Shown here: positions 8,981 to 17,429 of the stretch, in pieces
How positions within the stretch are numbered: the first letter of the stretch is position 1
Layout of the letters: each line of letters starts with the position of its first letter
Source: Chloracidobacterium validum
GTDB lineage: Bacteria; Acidobacteriota; Blastocatellia; Chloracidobacteriales; Chloracidobacteriaceae
NCBI RefSeq assembly: GCF_018304825.1
Contig: NZ_CP072648.1
Span: forward strand, 2,587,501 to 2,651,500
DNA: 64,000 nucleotides
Direction: 5' to 3'
The notes under the pieces: model-generated
What the model was told of the DNA's origin: nothing
The model's input: the letters and a program-made list of their open reading frames with translations, nothing else
Databases searched by the model: none
Made by a program: the position numbers and the translations under genes

Positions 8981-9817
8981 ATGCTGATTGAAACTATCAC
9001 CAGTCGGAGCAACCCGCTTGTCAAGCGCTTCATTGCCGCACGCGAAGGGCGTGACCGGCAAACGATGTTTATTGAAGGCATTCGCTTGGTTGAGGAGGCC
9101 GTATCCAGCGCGATCAAGTTGGAGGCTTTGGCATACAGCCCGCGGCTGCCTGAAACGGCGCGGGGCGCGGCGCTCCTCAGCGAGCTTCAGCACCTTCCCT
9201 GCCGAGCGGCACGGCTCACTGAAGACCTCATGACCTACATCAGCGATGTTGAAACTGCGCCCGGCATCATCGCGCTTGGACGCCGCCCGGTGGTTGCCCT
9301 GCCAGATGTCGGCAGTCACCATCCAGCTCTGTTTGTATTGGCTGACGGGTTGCAGTCACCAGGTAATTTAGGCGCGCTCATTCGGACGGCCGAAGCCACT
9401 GCTGCCACCGGACTGCTGGCAACACTCGGCACGGCCGATCCGTTTCAACCCAAGGCGCTTCGCGCCGCCGCCGGATCAGCCTTCCGCCTGCCGATTGTCA
9501 CGGGTGAGTCGGCTGCCGTCTGGTGCCAGCAGTTACGCCGGCAAGGAATTCGGATTGTCGCGGCCGACCAACGAGGCGATACCCCATACGATGCCTTTGA
9601 CTGGCAGCCGCCGACGGCCATCTGGCTCGGCTCGGAAGGCCATGGGTTGGCGTCAGCGAACGGCAACGCACAGACCCAATGCGATGCGCGGCTGACCATT
9701 CCGATGCACGGGCGTGTCGAGTCGCTGAATGTGGCCGTCGCTGGGGCGCTGCTCCTGTATGAAGCGCGGCGGCAACGCATGCAAGGGCAGTCCGGGAGAG
9801 CGCAGGATGCGCCGTAA
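8981..9817 (+). CDS. TrmH/SpoU-family RNA 2'-O-methyltransferase
   Basis: The 278-residue protein has an N-terminal RNA-binding substrate domain (ITSRSNPLVKRFIAAREGR, then MFIEGIRLVEEAV) and a C-terminal SPOUT knot domain with LADGLQSPGNLGALIRTAEA, AVWLGSEGHGL-like and IPMHGRVESLNVAVAGALLLYE motifs. These are the three SpoU motifs, so it should transfer a methyl group from SAM to a ribose 2'-OH in rRNA or tRNA. It resembles RlmB/TsnR-like enzymes, but the exact position modified cannot be told. ATG 8981 opens the family match; an earlier in-frame GTG at 8942 would add an unconvincing N-terminus. The last 11 bases overlap the next gene. Confidence 0.88.
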   Translation: MLIETITSRSNPLVKRFIAAREGRDRQTMFIEGIRLVEEAVSSAIKLEALAYSPRLPETARGAALLSELQHLPCRAARLTEDLMTYISDVETAPGIIALGRRPVVALPDVGSHHPALFVLADGLQSPGNLGALIRTAEATAATGLLATLGTADPFQPKALRAAAGSAFRLPIVTGESAAVWCQQLRRQGIRIVAADQRGDTPYDAFDWQPPTAIWLGSEGHGLASANGNAQTQCDARLTIPMHGRVESLNVAVAGALLLYEARRQRMQGQSGRAQDAP

Positions 9818-10691
9818 GCTCATCGTCAATGCGGACGACTTCGGCATGTGCGTGGGCGTCAACACCGGCATTCTTCGCGCTCACCGCCAGGGCATCGTCA
9901 CCAGCACCACGATCATGGCCAACGGCCTGGCTTTTGCCGACGCCGTGGCGCGCGCGCAAGATTGCCCCCAACTCGGCGTCGGCGTGCACTTGGTCTTGCT
10001 TGGCGGGCCGCCGGTTGCCCCGCCGCAGGATGTGCGCAGCCTGCTCGGCCCAGACGGAACGCTACCAAACGACTTCGGTGTTTTTCTCCGGCGACTTCTC
10101 CGGCGGGAACTCCGCCCGGCAGAAATCGAGATCGAGTTTCGCGCGCAGATTGAACGAGTCCTGGCCGCCGGCCTGCGCCCAACCCACCTCGACAGCCACA
10201 AACACGCCCATGCTCACCCGCTGGTGCTGGATGTTCTCCTGCGCGTCGCCGAAGCCTACGGCATCCGGTCTCTGCGCCGCCCCCAGGAGCGGCTGGCCTT
10301 TGTCTCACTGAGCGGACTCAACCGCCAGGATGCCCTGACGTTTGTCAAACAAAAAGCCAGCGCCCTGGCGCTCGCCCGCTACGCGCGAGCGTTCCGACGC
10401 CGGCTGCGAACGGCTCCGGTTCGGATACCAGATGCTTTTTTCGGTTTCGCTCACACCGGATTGCTCAATCCGGCGCTCATCTGCTACATGTTGCGTCTTT
10501 TGCCCGTCGGCACGAGTGAACTGATGTGTCACCCAGCCGACATGGATGATACGCTGCGGCGCTATCCGACGCGCTTGAAGGAAGCTCGCCTGCGAGAGCA
10601 AGCCGCACTGACCGACCCGCGCGTACGGGATGAAATCATTCGGCAGGGCATTCAACTGGTGAACTTTTCCGACCTTGACCAAAACCCTTGA
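9807..10691 (+). CDS. YdjC/ChbG-family deacetylase, HpnK-like
   Basis: The 294-residue protein belongs to the YdjC/ChbG carbohydrate deacetylase family. The signature LIVNADDFGMCVGVN sits at the start, with metal-binding THLDSHKHAHAHP around residues 128-140. Family members remove acetyl groups from sugars; HpnK is the version linked to hopanoid biosynthesis and to glycosylated lipids. The gene overlaps the methyltransferase by 11 bases and is followed 2 bases later by a membrane glycosyltransferase, so deacetylation of a sugar on a polyprenyl or hopanoid lipid is a plausible job. The alternative is a chitooligosaccharide deacetylase. Confidence 0.82.
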   Translation: MRRKLIVNADDFGMCVGVNTGILRAHRQGIVTSTTIMANGLAFADAVARAQDCPQLGVGVHLVLLGGPPVAPPQDVRSLLGPDGTLPNDFGVFLRRLLRRELRPAEIEIEFRAQIERVLAAGLRPTHLDSHKHAHAHPLVLDVLLRVAEAYGIRSLRRPQERLAFVSLSGLNRQDALTFVKQKASALALARYARAFRRRLRTAPVRIPDAFFGFAHTGLLNPALICYMLRLLPVGTSELMCHPADMDDTLRRYPTRLKEARLREQAALTDPRVRDEIIRQGIQLVNFSDLDQNP

Positions 10692-10693
10692 CC

Positions 10694-11716
10694 ATGCTCG
10701 ACGATGCTGAACATCCCCCACTGACGCCTGAGCTTTCGGTCGTCATTCCCATGCACAACGAAGAAGGTAGCGTCGAAAAGCTCTACGAGCGGCTGCGCGC
10801 CGTTTTGGAAGCCCACTATCCGTCGTTTGAAATTATTTTCGTGGACGATGCCAGCCGTGATCGAACCTACCAACTGCTGGCCGATATTGCGGCGCGCGAC
10901 CCGCGCGTGACCGTCATCAAGCTCAAGCGGAACTTTGGGCAAACCCCGGCGTTGGCGGCCGGTTTCGACTATGCGCGGGGTGAGGTCATCGTCTCCATGG
11001 ACGGCGACTTACAGCACGATCCGGCTGATTTACCGGCCCTGGTCGAGCCAATTTACGCTGGCTACGACCTGGCCAGTGGCTGGCGGCACAAGCGCATTGA
11101 CAACTTGGTGCTCCGGCGCATCCCTTCGCGGGTGGCGAACTGGCTGATGTCGAAGCTTTCGGGCGTCAACCTCCATGACTTCGGGACGACGTTCAAGGCT
11201 TACCGGCGCGACACCATCAAGCGCATTCGGTTGTATGGCGAACTGCACCGTTTCATTCCGGCGCTGGCGAGTTGGAACGGCGCGCAGATTATCGAAATCC
11301 CCATCAAGAACATCAATCGGGAGGATGGGCAATCCCATTACGGCCTTTCGCGGACGTTCCGGGTCTTGTTTGACTTGGTCACGGTTCGTTTTCTGCTCAA
11401 GTACGTCACCCGCCCACTGCACTTCTTTGGCATGCCCGGACTGCTTGGACTGTTCATCGGACTCAGCATCTGGGTGGTTCTAGGTTGTAAGAAACTGTTG
11501 ATTGGCGGCGATGTGTTCACCGTTCACGCCCCCTGGATGATGATGGGCACGCTCCTGATCCTAGCCGGAATCCAGCTTTTTTCGACCGGGCTGGTTGCCG
11601 AGTTGCTGGCGCGCACCTATTTTGAGTCACAGGGACAACCGATTTACACGGTCGAAAAGGTCGTGCGCCATCCATCCGCGCACCCGCCAGCGTCGGCCGT
11701 GAGCGTGCATACCTGA
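10694..11716 (+). CDS. Family 2 membrane glycosyltransferase (DPM1/ArnC-like)
   Basis: The 340-residue protein has a GT-A domain with ELSVVIPMHNEEGSVEKLY at the start, IIFVDDASRDRT and SMDGDLQHDP (the DxD-like site), and a following DFGTTFKAYRRD segment typical of dolichyl-phosphate-mannose-synthase-like enzymes. Two membrane helices close the protein (about residues 240-265 and 280-305). Such enzymes load a sugar onto a polyprenyl phosphate at the inner membrane; ArnC and GtrB are relatives. With the HpnK-like gene directly upstream, lipid-linked sugar tailoring is a likely role, for example of lipid A or hopanoids. ATG 10694 is preferred over the in-frame TTG at 10688. Confidence 0.85.
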   Translation: MLDDAEHPPLTPELSVVIPMHNEEGSVEKLYERLRAVLEAHYPSFEIIFVDDASRDRTYQLLADIAARDPRVTVIKLKRNFGQTPALAAGFDYARGEVIVSMDGDLQHDPADLPALVEPIYAGYDLASGWRHKRIDNLVLRRIPSRVANWLMSKLSGVNLHDFGTTFKAYRRDTIKRIRLYGELHRFIPALASWNGAQIIEIPIKNINREDGQSHYGLSRTFRVLFDLVTVRFLLKYVTRPLHFFGMPGLLGLFIGLSIWVVLGCKKLLIGGDVFTVHAPWMMMGTLLILAGIQLFSTGLVAELLARTYFESQGQPIYTVEKVVRHPSAHPPASAVSVHT

Positions 11717-11764
11717 GCCGACAAGTTGATGGGTAGGGGCGTCTAACCGGTGGTGGATTGAGTT

Positions 11765-12838
11765 ATGTTTGAAAAACTGACAACGCTCGAAGAAAAATAC
11801 GACGCGCTGACCGCGCAACTCAGCGACCCTGACGTCGTGTCGGACGCCACGCGCTATGCCAAGCTGGCCAAGCAACACAGCGAATTGGCTGAGGTCGTTG
11901 AGAAGTTCCGGGAGTACAAGGCCATCGAGGCCAATCTGGCCGGCGCGCGCGAACTGTTGCGCGAAACCGACGACGCCGAGATGGCCGCCCTGGCCCGCGA
12001 AGAAATCACCCTGCTTGAAAAGCAGCGGGCAGATTGCCACGCCGAACTCGAACGGCTGCTGATCCCCAAGGACCCCAACGACGAGAAAAACGTCCTGCTT
12101 GAAATTCGGGCCGGAACGGGTGGCAATGAAGCCTCGCTGTTTGCCGCCGAACTGTTGCGCATGTACCTACGTTACGCCGAGCAGCAGCGCTGGCGGGTAC
12201 AGGTGCTGGATGAATCGCTGTCTGAAGTCGGCGGCTTGAAGGAAGGCGTCGTCTTGATTGAAGGCCAAGGGGTGTACTCCCGACTCAAGCACGAATCAGG
12301 CGTTCACCGGGTCCAGCGCGTGCCGGCAACCGAATCAGCCGGGCGCATCCACACCTCGACCGTGACGGTGGCCGTGTTACCCGAAGCCGAAGAGGTGGAC
12401 ATCGAAATTGACCCAAAAGATATTCGGATTGATACTTTTTGTTCTTCTGGTCCAGGCGGTCAGTCCGTCAACACCACCTACTCGGCGGTTCGCTTGACCC
12501 ACCTTCCCACCGGCGTGGTGGTTTCCATGCAGGATGAGAAGTCACAGATCAAGAACCGTGAAAAGGCGTTTCGGATTCTGCGCGCGCGGCTGCTCGACCT
12601 CGAACGCCAGAAACAGCACGAAGCCATCGCCGGCGAACGGCGCGCCCAAGTCGGCACCGGCGAACGCAGTGAAAAGATTCGCACGTATAACTTCAAGGAA
12701 AACCGCATTACGGACCATCGCATTGGACTGACCCTCCACCAACTCGACACCGTGATGGAGGGTGACTTGACCGGACTGCTTGATCCACTTGTGGCGCACT
12801 TCCAGGCGCTCAAGATGCAAGCCGAAGTCGCGGCCTGA
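11765..12838 (+). CDS. prfA: Peptide chain release factor 1
   Basis: The 357-residue protein has the class I release-factor layout. Residues of about 1-100 are the helical domain, then [20 protein letters not shown] with the Pro-x-Thr recognition tripeptide region of RF1 (stop codons UAA/UAG), and the catalytic [10 protein letters not shown] near residue 230, whose GGQ triggers peptidyl-tRNA hydrolysis. Length and motif order match RF1 rather than RF2, and no RF2-type frameshift is needed. It stands 48 bases after the glycosyltransferase and 12 bases before the Nudix gene, so the two may be cotranscribed. Confidence 0.95.
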   Translation: MFEKLTTLEEKYDALTAQLSDPDVVSDATRYAKLAKQHSELAEVVEKFREYKAIEANLAGARELLRETDDAEMAALAREEITLLEKQRADCHAELERLLIPKDPNDEKNVLLEIRAGTGGNEASLFAAELLRMYLRYAEQQRWRVQVLDESLSEVGGLKEGVVLIEGQGVYSRLKHESGVHRVQRVPATESAGRIHTSTVTVAVLPEAEEVDIEIDPKDIRIDTFCSSGPGGQSVNTTYSAVRLTHLPTGVVVSMQDEKSQIKNREKAFRILRARLLDLERQKQHEAIAGERRAQVGTGERSEKIRTYNFKENRITDHRIGLTLHQLDTVMEGDLTGLLDPLVAHFQALKMQAEVAA

Positions 12839-12850
12839 ATCCAGTTACCC

Positions 12851-13303
12851 ATGGGTGCGCCCCAGCCTCCAGTCATCACGCTTGTCGTTGCTGCCGTCTG
12901 TGTGGATGGGCCGCGCGTCCTGGTGACCCAACGGCCAACGACCGGACGGTTTGCCAACCAGTGGGAATTCCCCGGCGGCAAGCTCAACTGGAATGAAACG
13001 CCAGAACAAGGGCTGCGCCGCGAGCTGAACGAAGAGCTGGGCGTGGAGGTGGACGTAGGCTTGCCACTCCACGCCATTCACTACACCCTGGATGCGCACC
13101 AGGCTTTCGCCGTCCTGTTTTACTGGGCCCGCATCCGGCACGGCGACCTGACCTTACGTGGAGTTCAAGCTGTGCGCTGGGTCGTGCCTGACGAGCTGGC
13201 GGCGCTGCCCATACTGTCGCCAAACCAACCGGTCGTGGAGCGCCTGCGGCGACTGGCCGCGCGACCAGGGGGGTTGTGTCCGCAATTTGACTTGGGTGAC
13301 TAG
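12851..13303 (+). CDS. mutT: Nudix hydrolase, MutT-like (8-oxo-dGTP diphosphatase type)
   Basis: The 150-residue protein has a complete Nudix box beginning at GGKLNWNETPEQ and continuing through RRELNEELGV, matching G-x5-E-x7-R-E-U-x-E-E-x-G-U. WEFPGGK in front of it is typical of MutT, which hydrolyses oxidised dGTP so that it is not put into DNA. N-terminal VVAAVCVDGPRVLVTQRP also fits. Substrate preference in the Nudix family cannot be fixed by sequence alone. It lies 12 bases after prfA. Confidence 0.8.
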   Translation: MGAPQPPVITLVVAAVCVDGPRVLVTQRPTTGRFANQWEFPGGKLNWNETPEQGLRRELNEELGVEVDVGLPLHAIHYTLDAHQAFAVLFYWARIRHGDLTLRGVQAVRWVVPDELAALPILSPNQPVVERLRRLAARPGGLCPQFDLGD

Positions 13304-13410
13304 GCGCACGACCGCGCGCGCCGGCAAGCAGAGTTCTTTGCCCCAATGCCATCCGTCGGCGGCCGGACGAGTGACCACGCCTGACCTTTCAGATGCCATC
13401 AAAGACGGCG

Positions 13411-15681
13411 TCAAGCTGGCGAGGGACTGGCGCCGGACTCCGTTGGGCTTGGCACTTTCCAGAAGCCACTCGGACGTGGCTGGCCCGTGGCTTCGGTTTC
13501 AACCACGCAAACCCGATTCCGGCCACTCTGCTTGGCGCGATACAGGGCGCGGTCGGCAAGCTCTAGTAGCTGCTTGTAGTCACTCGTGTCAGACGGGAGT
13601 GAAGCCACACCCAAGCTGATCGTCAGACGGCCATCCGGCTGCGATTCACGTCCGGCAAACGGGTATTCCGCAACCCGTCGCCGGAGTCGCTCCGCAAGAA
13701 TGGCGGCCTGGCTCTTGGGTGTGTTGGGCAGGAGCACGACAAATTCTTCGCCGCCATACCGCGCCAGGAGGTCACTCCGCCGAAAACAACGTTCCATCAA
13801 CCGGGAGAGGTCTCTGAGCAGTTCATTGCCGGCCTCATGGCCGTTGGTATCGTTGAAGTGCTTGAACCGATCCACATCCAGCATGATGATGGAAAGCATC
13901 TGCCCATTGCGTTCGACAAGTTCGGACTTCCGGGCGAGTTTTTCCATGAAGTAGGCGTGGTTGAAAAGCCCCGTCAGGCCATCCGTGATGGCGCGATGCT
14001 TGGCGCTGTGATAAGCGCGCAGCATGGCTTCAAACTCGCGCTTTTGGTTGATGAGCGCCTTGACCCGCATGATGAGTTCTTTGCGGTTGACCGGCTTGGC
14101 CAGCACGTCCGTCGCGCCTACCTCTAGCCCGTGCAGCTTTTCCGTCGTTTCCAGGGACGCCGTCAACATCAGCACCGGTAGGTACCGGGTCGCTTCAACT
14201 TGCTTGATAAGGCGGCACAATTCATAGCCATCCACCATTGGAAGCGCGGCGTCAATGATGACGACATCTGGCAGTCGAGAGGCTGTTTCAAAATGATTGG
14301 CATGGAGCGTCGCGGCCGTTTCATTGCCTGCGACCACGATCAGTTGCGCCTTGAGGCTTTCACTTTCAAGAATGTTTCGCAACAGATTGCCGCTCTCCGC
14401 GCTGCCGTCCACAATAAGCACCTGTGGCGTGTCTGACAGTGGCAGCCCAATGCGATGTGGCAGGGAAAAGGTCAGCCGGCAGCCGCGCGCGGCGTCGCCA
14501 CTGACTGTCAGCATGGCGCCATGGAGTTGCAGGATGCGCTGCGTCACGCTCAATCCCAGGGCGATTCCCCGCTCAGGTAGCCCCGTCCCACCGCTTTGTA
14601 TCAAGCTGTGATAGGTTGCCAACCGCTGCTCGGCCACAATCCCAGACATGTTGTCCTGAAGGGTGACGACAAGGTTTTGCACGTTGCGGGAGATGCGTTG
14701 CAGCTCGCCGGTCAGGCTCAACACGCCACCCCGCGGAATGTAGCGCAGGGCATCATCGAGTAGCTGGGATAAGGCCTCGTAGAGACGGTTTTCATCGCCA
14801 ACGAGCATCTCGCACGCAGGGTCGAGAACAAAGGTCAGTTTCACCTGGCGGCGCTCCGCCACCGGAGCAAAAGCGGACTGTAGCGACTGGAACAGACGGG
14901 CAGCAGAAAACTCCCGAACTTCCAGGGCATCACCGCCGCGTTCGAGGCGCACCAACCGCATGAGATCATCCACGATATGGAGTAGGGCCTGTCCACCGGA
15001 CTCGATGTGCTGAATGAACTCACGCTGCGTTTCGGTCAGTGAACCATAAGCGGCATCCTGCACCATCTCACAGTAGCCCAGGACCGTGGTGAGTGGCGCT
15101 CGCAGTTCATAATCCACATTGGCAATGAATTTCTCACGGTCGCGGATGGCTTGCTCGCCAAGTTCGGTGAGGCGTTCCACCGCATGGCGGGTGGCTTCCA
15201 GTTGCCGGCTCACCTCAGCGACTTGCGCCTCAGCCTCGGTCAAGCGAGCGCACCACCCACTTTCGCGCAGCAGGAAGGCCCACGCCAACTCCTGACCATC
15301 AAAAGCTGCCTCCACATTTGAAGGCGGATCACGCTCGATCAAAACAGCGCCGCACAGCAAGTGGTCCAAGGCCAATCGCCGGATCACAATCCCCGGACTC
15401 GCATCTACCGCGAAGGGAAAGCTTGGCAAGTCCGCGCGCCGCTCAACGATGAGGCCCTGAGACTGAATGGCCACCTGTCGCTCGGTCAGTGCCAGTTCAA
15501 GGCTTTCGCGCGCGAAATCTTCATAGCCGACCGCAGCGAGCAAGCGAAACCGCTCATCGTCGAAAAAGGCAATGGCCAGTGGAACATTCCCTAGTTGGCG
15601 GGACAAATTACCGGCAGCTTGCTGCAACCGATAGATCAACTCTGGTGTGAGCGATTTAGAAACCCACATCCGTAGGGACAC
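13411..15681 (-). CDS. Degenerate histidine kinase-receiver-diguanylate cyclase fusion
   Basis: The 756-residue cytoplasmic protein has, in order, a GAF-like N-terminal region (about 15-140), a coiled linker, a HisKA-like helical pair (about 180-250), a HATPase-like region (290-410), a receiver (419-545) and a GGDEF domain (565-727). The phosphoacceptor His is replaced: residues 188-197 read NVDYELRAPL with Tyr191. The ATPase N-box reads QLLDDALRY and the G1 box DNMSGI, so nucleotide binding is doubtful. The receiver keeps Asp477 and Lys529, but the usual N-terminal acidic pair is reduced to VDG. The cyclase looks intact: GGEEF at 643-647 and an RxxD inhibitory site at 634-637. Likely output is c-di-GMP; the kinase part probably only senses or dimerises. 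Confidence 0.88.
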   Translation of the reverse strand: MSLRMWVSKSLTPELIYRLQQAAGNLSRQLGNVPLAIAFFDDERFRLLAAVGYEDFARESLELALTERQVAIQSQGLIVERRADLPSFPFAVDASPGIVIRRLALDHLLCGAVLIERDPPSNVEAAFDGQELAWAFLLRESGWCARLTEAEAQVAEVSRQLEATRHAVERLTELGEQAIRDREKFIANVDYELRAPLTTVLGYCEMVQDAAYGSLTETQREFIQHIESGGQALLHIVDDLMRLVRLERGGDALEVREFSAARLFQSLQSAFAPVAERRQVKLTFVLDPACEMLVGDENRLYEALSQLLDDALRYIPRGGVLSLTGELQRISRNVQNLVVTLQDNMSGIVAEQRLATYHSLIQSGGTGLPERGIALGLSVTQRILQLHGAMLTVSGDAARGCRLTFSLPHRIGLPLSDTPQVLIVDGSAESGNLLRNILESESLKAQLIVVAGNETAATLHANHFETASRLPDVVIIDAALPMVDGYELCRLIKQVEATRYLPVLMLTASLETTEKLHGLEVGATDVLAKPVNRKELIMRVKALINQKREFEAMLRAYHSAKHRAITDGLTGLFNHAYFMEKLARKSELVERNGQMLSIIMLDVDRFKHFNDTNGHEAGNELLRDLSRLMERCFRRSDLLARYGGEEFVVLLPNTPKSQAAILAERLRRRVAEYPFAGRESQPDGRLTISLGVASLPSDTSDYKQLLELADRALYRAKQSGRNRVCVVETEATGQPRPSGFWKVPSPTESGASPSPA

Positions 15682-15747
15682 GCCAGACCCCCCAACAAAG
15701 GAACAGGATGAAGCGCAAGCTTAGGCTTTGAACTTCTGCATTTCGCA

Positions 15748-16836
15748 TTATGCCGACGGGGACGACGTGGCCGCAAGCATACCGCAGGCAGCGAAAATAT
15801 CGCGCCCGCGTGGGCGGCGCACATAGGTCGGCAGGCCCTTGGCTCGGAGGCGGGACTGGAAGCCCAGAATGCGCTCCGGTGACGATGGGCGAAACGGAAT
15901 GCCCGGCGCTGGATTGTGGGGAATGAGGTTGACCTTGGCTGCCTCCCGCGCGCGCAGCGGCGCCAACCACTTGAGCAACGCCTGAGCGTGGTCGTCGCCA
16001 TCATTGATGCCGTCGAGCAAAACATACTCAAAGGTAATCCGTTCCCCCGCGCGGCGTGGAAAGTCCAGGCAAGCCTGGCGTAGCGCGTCCAGCGGATAGG
16101 TCAGGTTGACCGGCATCAGCCGCGCGCGCAGCTCGTCAGTCGGCGCGGTCAATGAAACCGCCAAGCCGGGACGGTCGGGTTCGCGGCCCAGGGCCGCAAT
16201 TTTCGGAACGATGCCGACCGTCGAAAGCGTTACCCGCCGCGGCACGATGTGGAGACCTTCTGGGTCGGCCAGGATACGCAGCGCGCGCATGACGTGCTCG
16301 TAGTTGAGCAATGGCTCGCCCATGCCCATCAGCACGAGATTGACGGTAGCCGGACGTGGACGGCCAAGGCGCCGGGAGGCATCGCGAAGAACATAGATGA
16401 CCTGTGCCACGATTTCATCCGCGGTCAGGTTGCGCTGGAGGCCGAGCGTTGCCGTGGCGCAAAAAGCGCACATCATCGGACAGCCGGCCTGCGAGGATAG
16501 GCACAGCGTGATGCGCTTCCCATCGGGAATCCAGACGGTTTCGATGGCCTGTCCGCCGCGGACGGTGAACAGGTAGCGCCGGGTGCCATCCGCAGCTTCA
16601 ACAACCTGGGTTGCGTGAAGGGGCGCTAGATTGAACGCTGCTGCCAGTTGCCTCCGCGCGGCTCGCGGTAATTCATAAACCTCGTCGAGCGTTTCAACCA
16701 GCCGGTGGTGGAGCGCCTGAAAAAGCTGCCGTCCACGGTAGGACGGCAGCCCCTGCTCGGCAACGTATGCGCTCAGTTGTTGGCGGGTCAGACCTAATAA
16801 GCCCACCCCTGCCGATTCGTTCATTCCCGCCGGCAT
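15748..16836 (-). CDS. rlmN: 23S rRNA (A2503-C2)/tRNA (A37-C2) methyltransferase
   Basis: The 362-residue radical-SAM enzyme methylates C2 of A2503 in 23S rRNA and A37 in some tRNAs. The [4Fe-4S] motif CPMMCAFC uses Cys119, Cys123 and Cys126. A C-terminal AACGMLA supplies Cys351, the methyl-carrying cysteine. GMGEPLLNYE and the preceding LVLMGM are conserved. The start could be ATG 16836 or ATG 16824. It lies upstream of the hybrid kinase gene with a gap of about 65 bases; cotranscription is possible. Confidence 0.94.
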   Translation of the reverse strand: MPAGMNESAGVGLLGLTRQQLSAYVAEQGLPSYRGRQLFQALHHRLVETLDEVYELPRAARRQLAAAFNLAPLHATQVVEAADGTRRYLFTVRGGQAIETVWIPDGKRITLCLSSQAGCPMMCAFCATATLGLQRNLTADEIVAQVIYVLRDASRRLGRPRPATVNLVLMGMGEPLLNYEHVMRALRILADPEGLHIVPRRVTLSTVGIVPKIAALGREPDRPGLAVSLTAPTDELRARLMPVNLTYPLDALRQACLDFPRRAGERITFEYVLLDGINDGDDHAQALLKWLAPLRAREAAKVNLIPHNPAPGIPFRPSSPERILGFQSRLRAKGLPTYVRRPRGRDIFAACGMLAATSSPSA

Positions 16837-17168
16837 GCCAGCCCCTCTTTTCTATTCAAGCTTGTCACCCAGCGCAGGTGCTCCCCACCCCGTCCCGCAC
16901 CGACGGAACAGCGAACTTGCCTGTGCATTCACGCCATGAAGCGTCCAAAAAGCTTGTGATGGCTGATTACACGCGCATGGTATTTTGTTAAGGTACGCTA
17001 CGCTACGCATGATGCAACCAACTTTGGCTTAATTTGCGCTTGGACGCTTGAACCAGCCTTCTGGTGGGGCGTGCCACACCGTACAAACAACGCTATCGGT
17101 TTCTCTCGTCTTTGATTGCCCCCTGACGGCTAGGTTTCCCCGCCTCCCTTGTCCAGGATGAAACAACC
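16837..17168. other. Intergenic region between divergent genes (332 bases)
   Basis: I see no convincing gene here. It lies between rlmN (leftward) and the 59-residue zinc-ribbon gene (rightward) and should hold both promoters. A short TACGC-rich repeat (GGTACGCTACGCTACGCATG) occurs near 16992-17011. The stretch before the small gene has a good ribosome site. Confidence 0.5.
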
Positions 17169-17348
17169 ATGGCCACGCGAGCTTTCTGCGATTGTTGCGA
17201 TGAACCAGCTCGGCAGCTCTTTGACATCACACGCATTCCAGAATTAGCCGAAGTGGTTCGACAGTTTGGCTACCGGGCGGTGTGTCAAGCTTGCTATGAC
17301 AACCTTTTTGAAGAACTCGAACGTGAAGCAGAAGATGTTGACGCCTAA
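17169..17348 (+). CDS. Small zinc-ribbon-like protein, 59 residues
   Basis: The reading frame encodes 59 residues beginning MATRAFCDCCDEPARQLF. Two cysteine pairs, C7-x-C9-C10 and C39-x2-C42 (VCQAC), are spaced like a zinc ribbon, and the tail is strongly acidic. AGGATG lies about 8 bases before ATG 17169, a fair ribosome site. No ordinary family is recognised. Small single-ribbon proteins of this kind often bind RNA or act in protein complexes. The oxidoreductase gene follows after 81 bases, so it may lead that transcript. It could be a chance frame, but the ribosome site, paired cysteines and codon use argue for a real gene. Confidence 0.6.
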   Translation: MATRAFCDCCDEPARQLFDITRIPELAEVVRQFGYRAVCQACYDNLFEELEREAEDVDA

Positions 17349-17429
17349 CCGGTTGTTGCACCGGCAATCTCCAGTCTGCTCCAGGCCTACGGCTTGGCGG
17401 CAGCCACCTGAAAAGATGTTGGCAAACCT

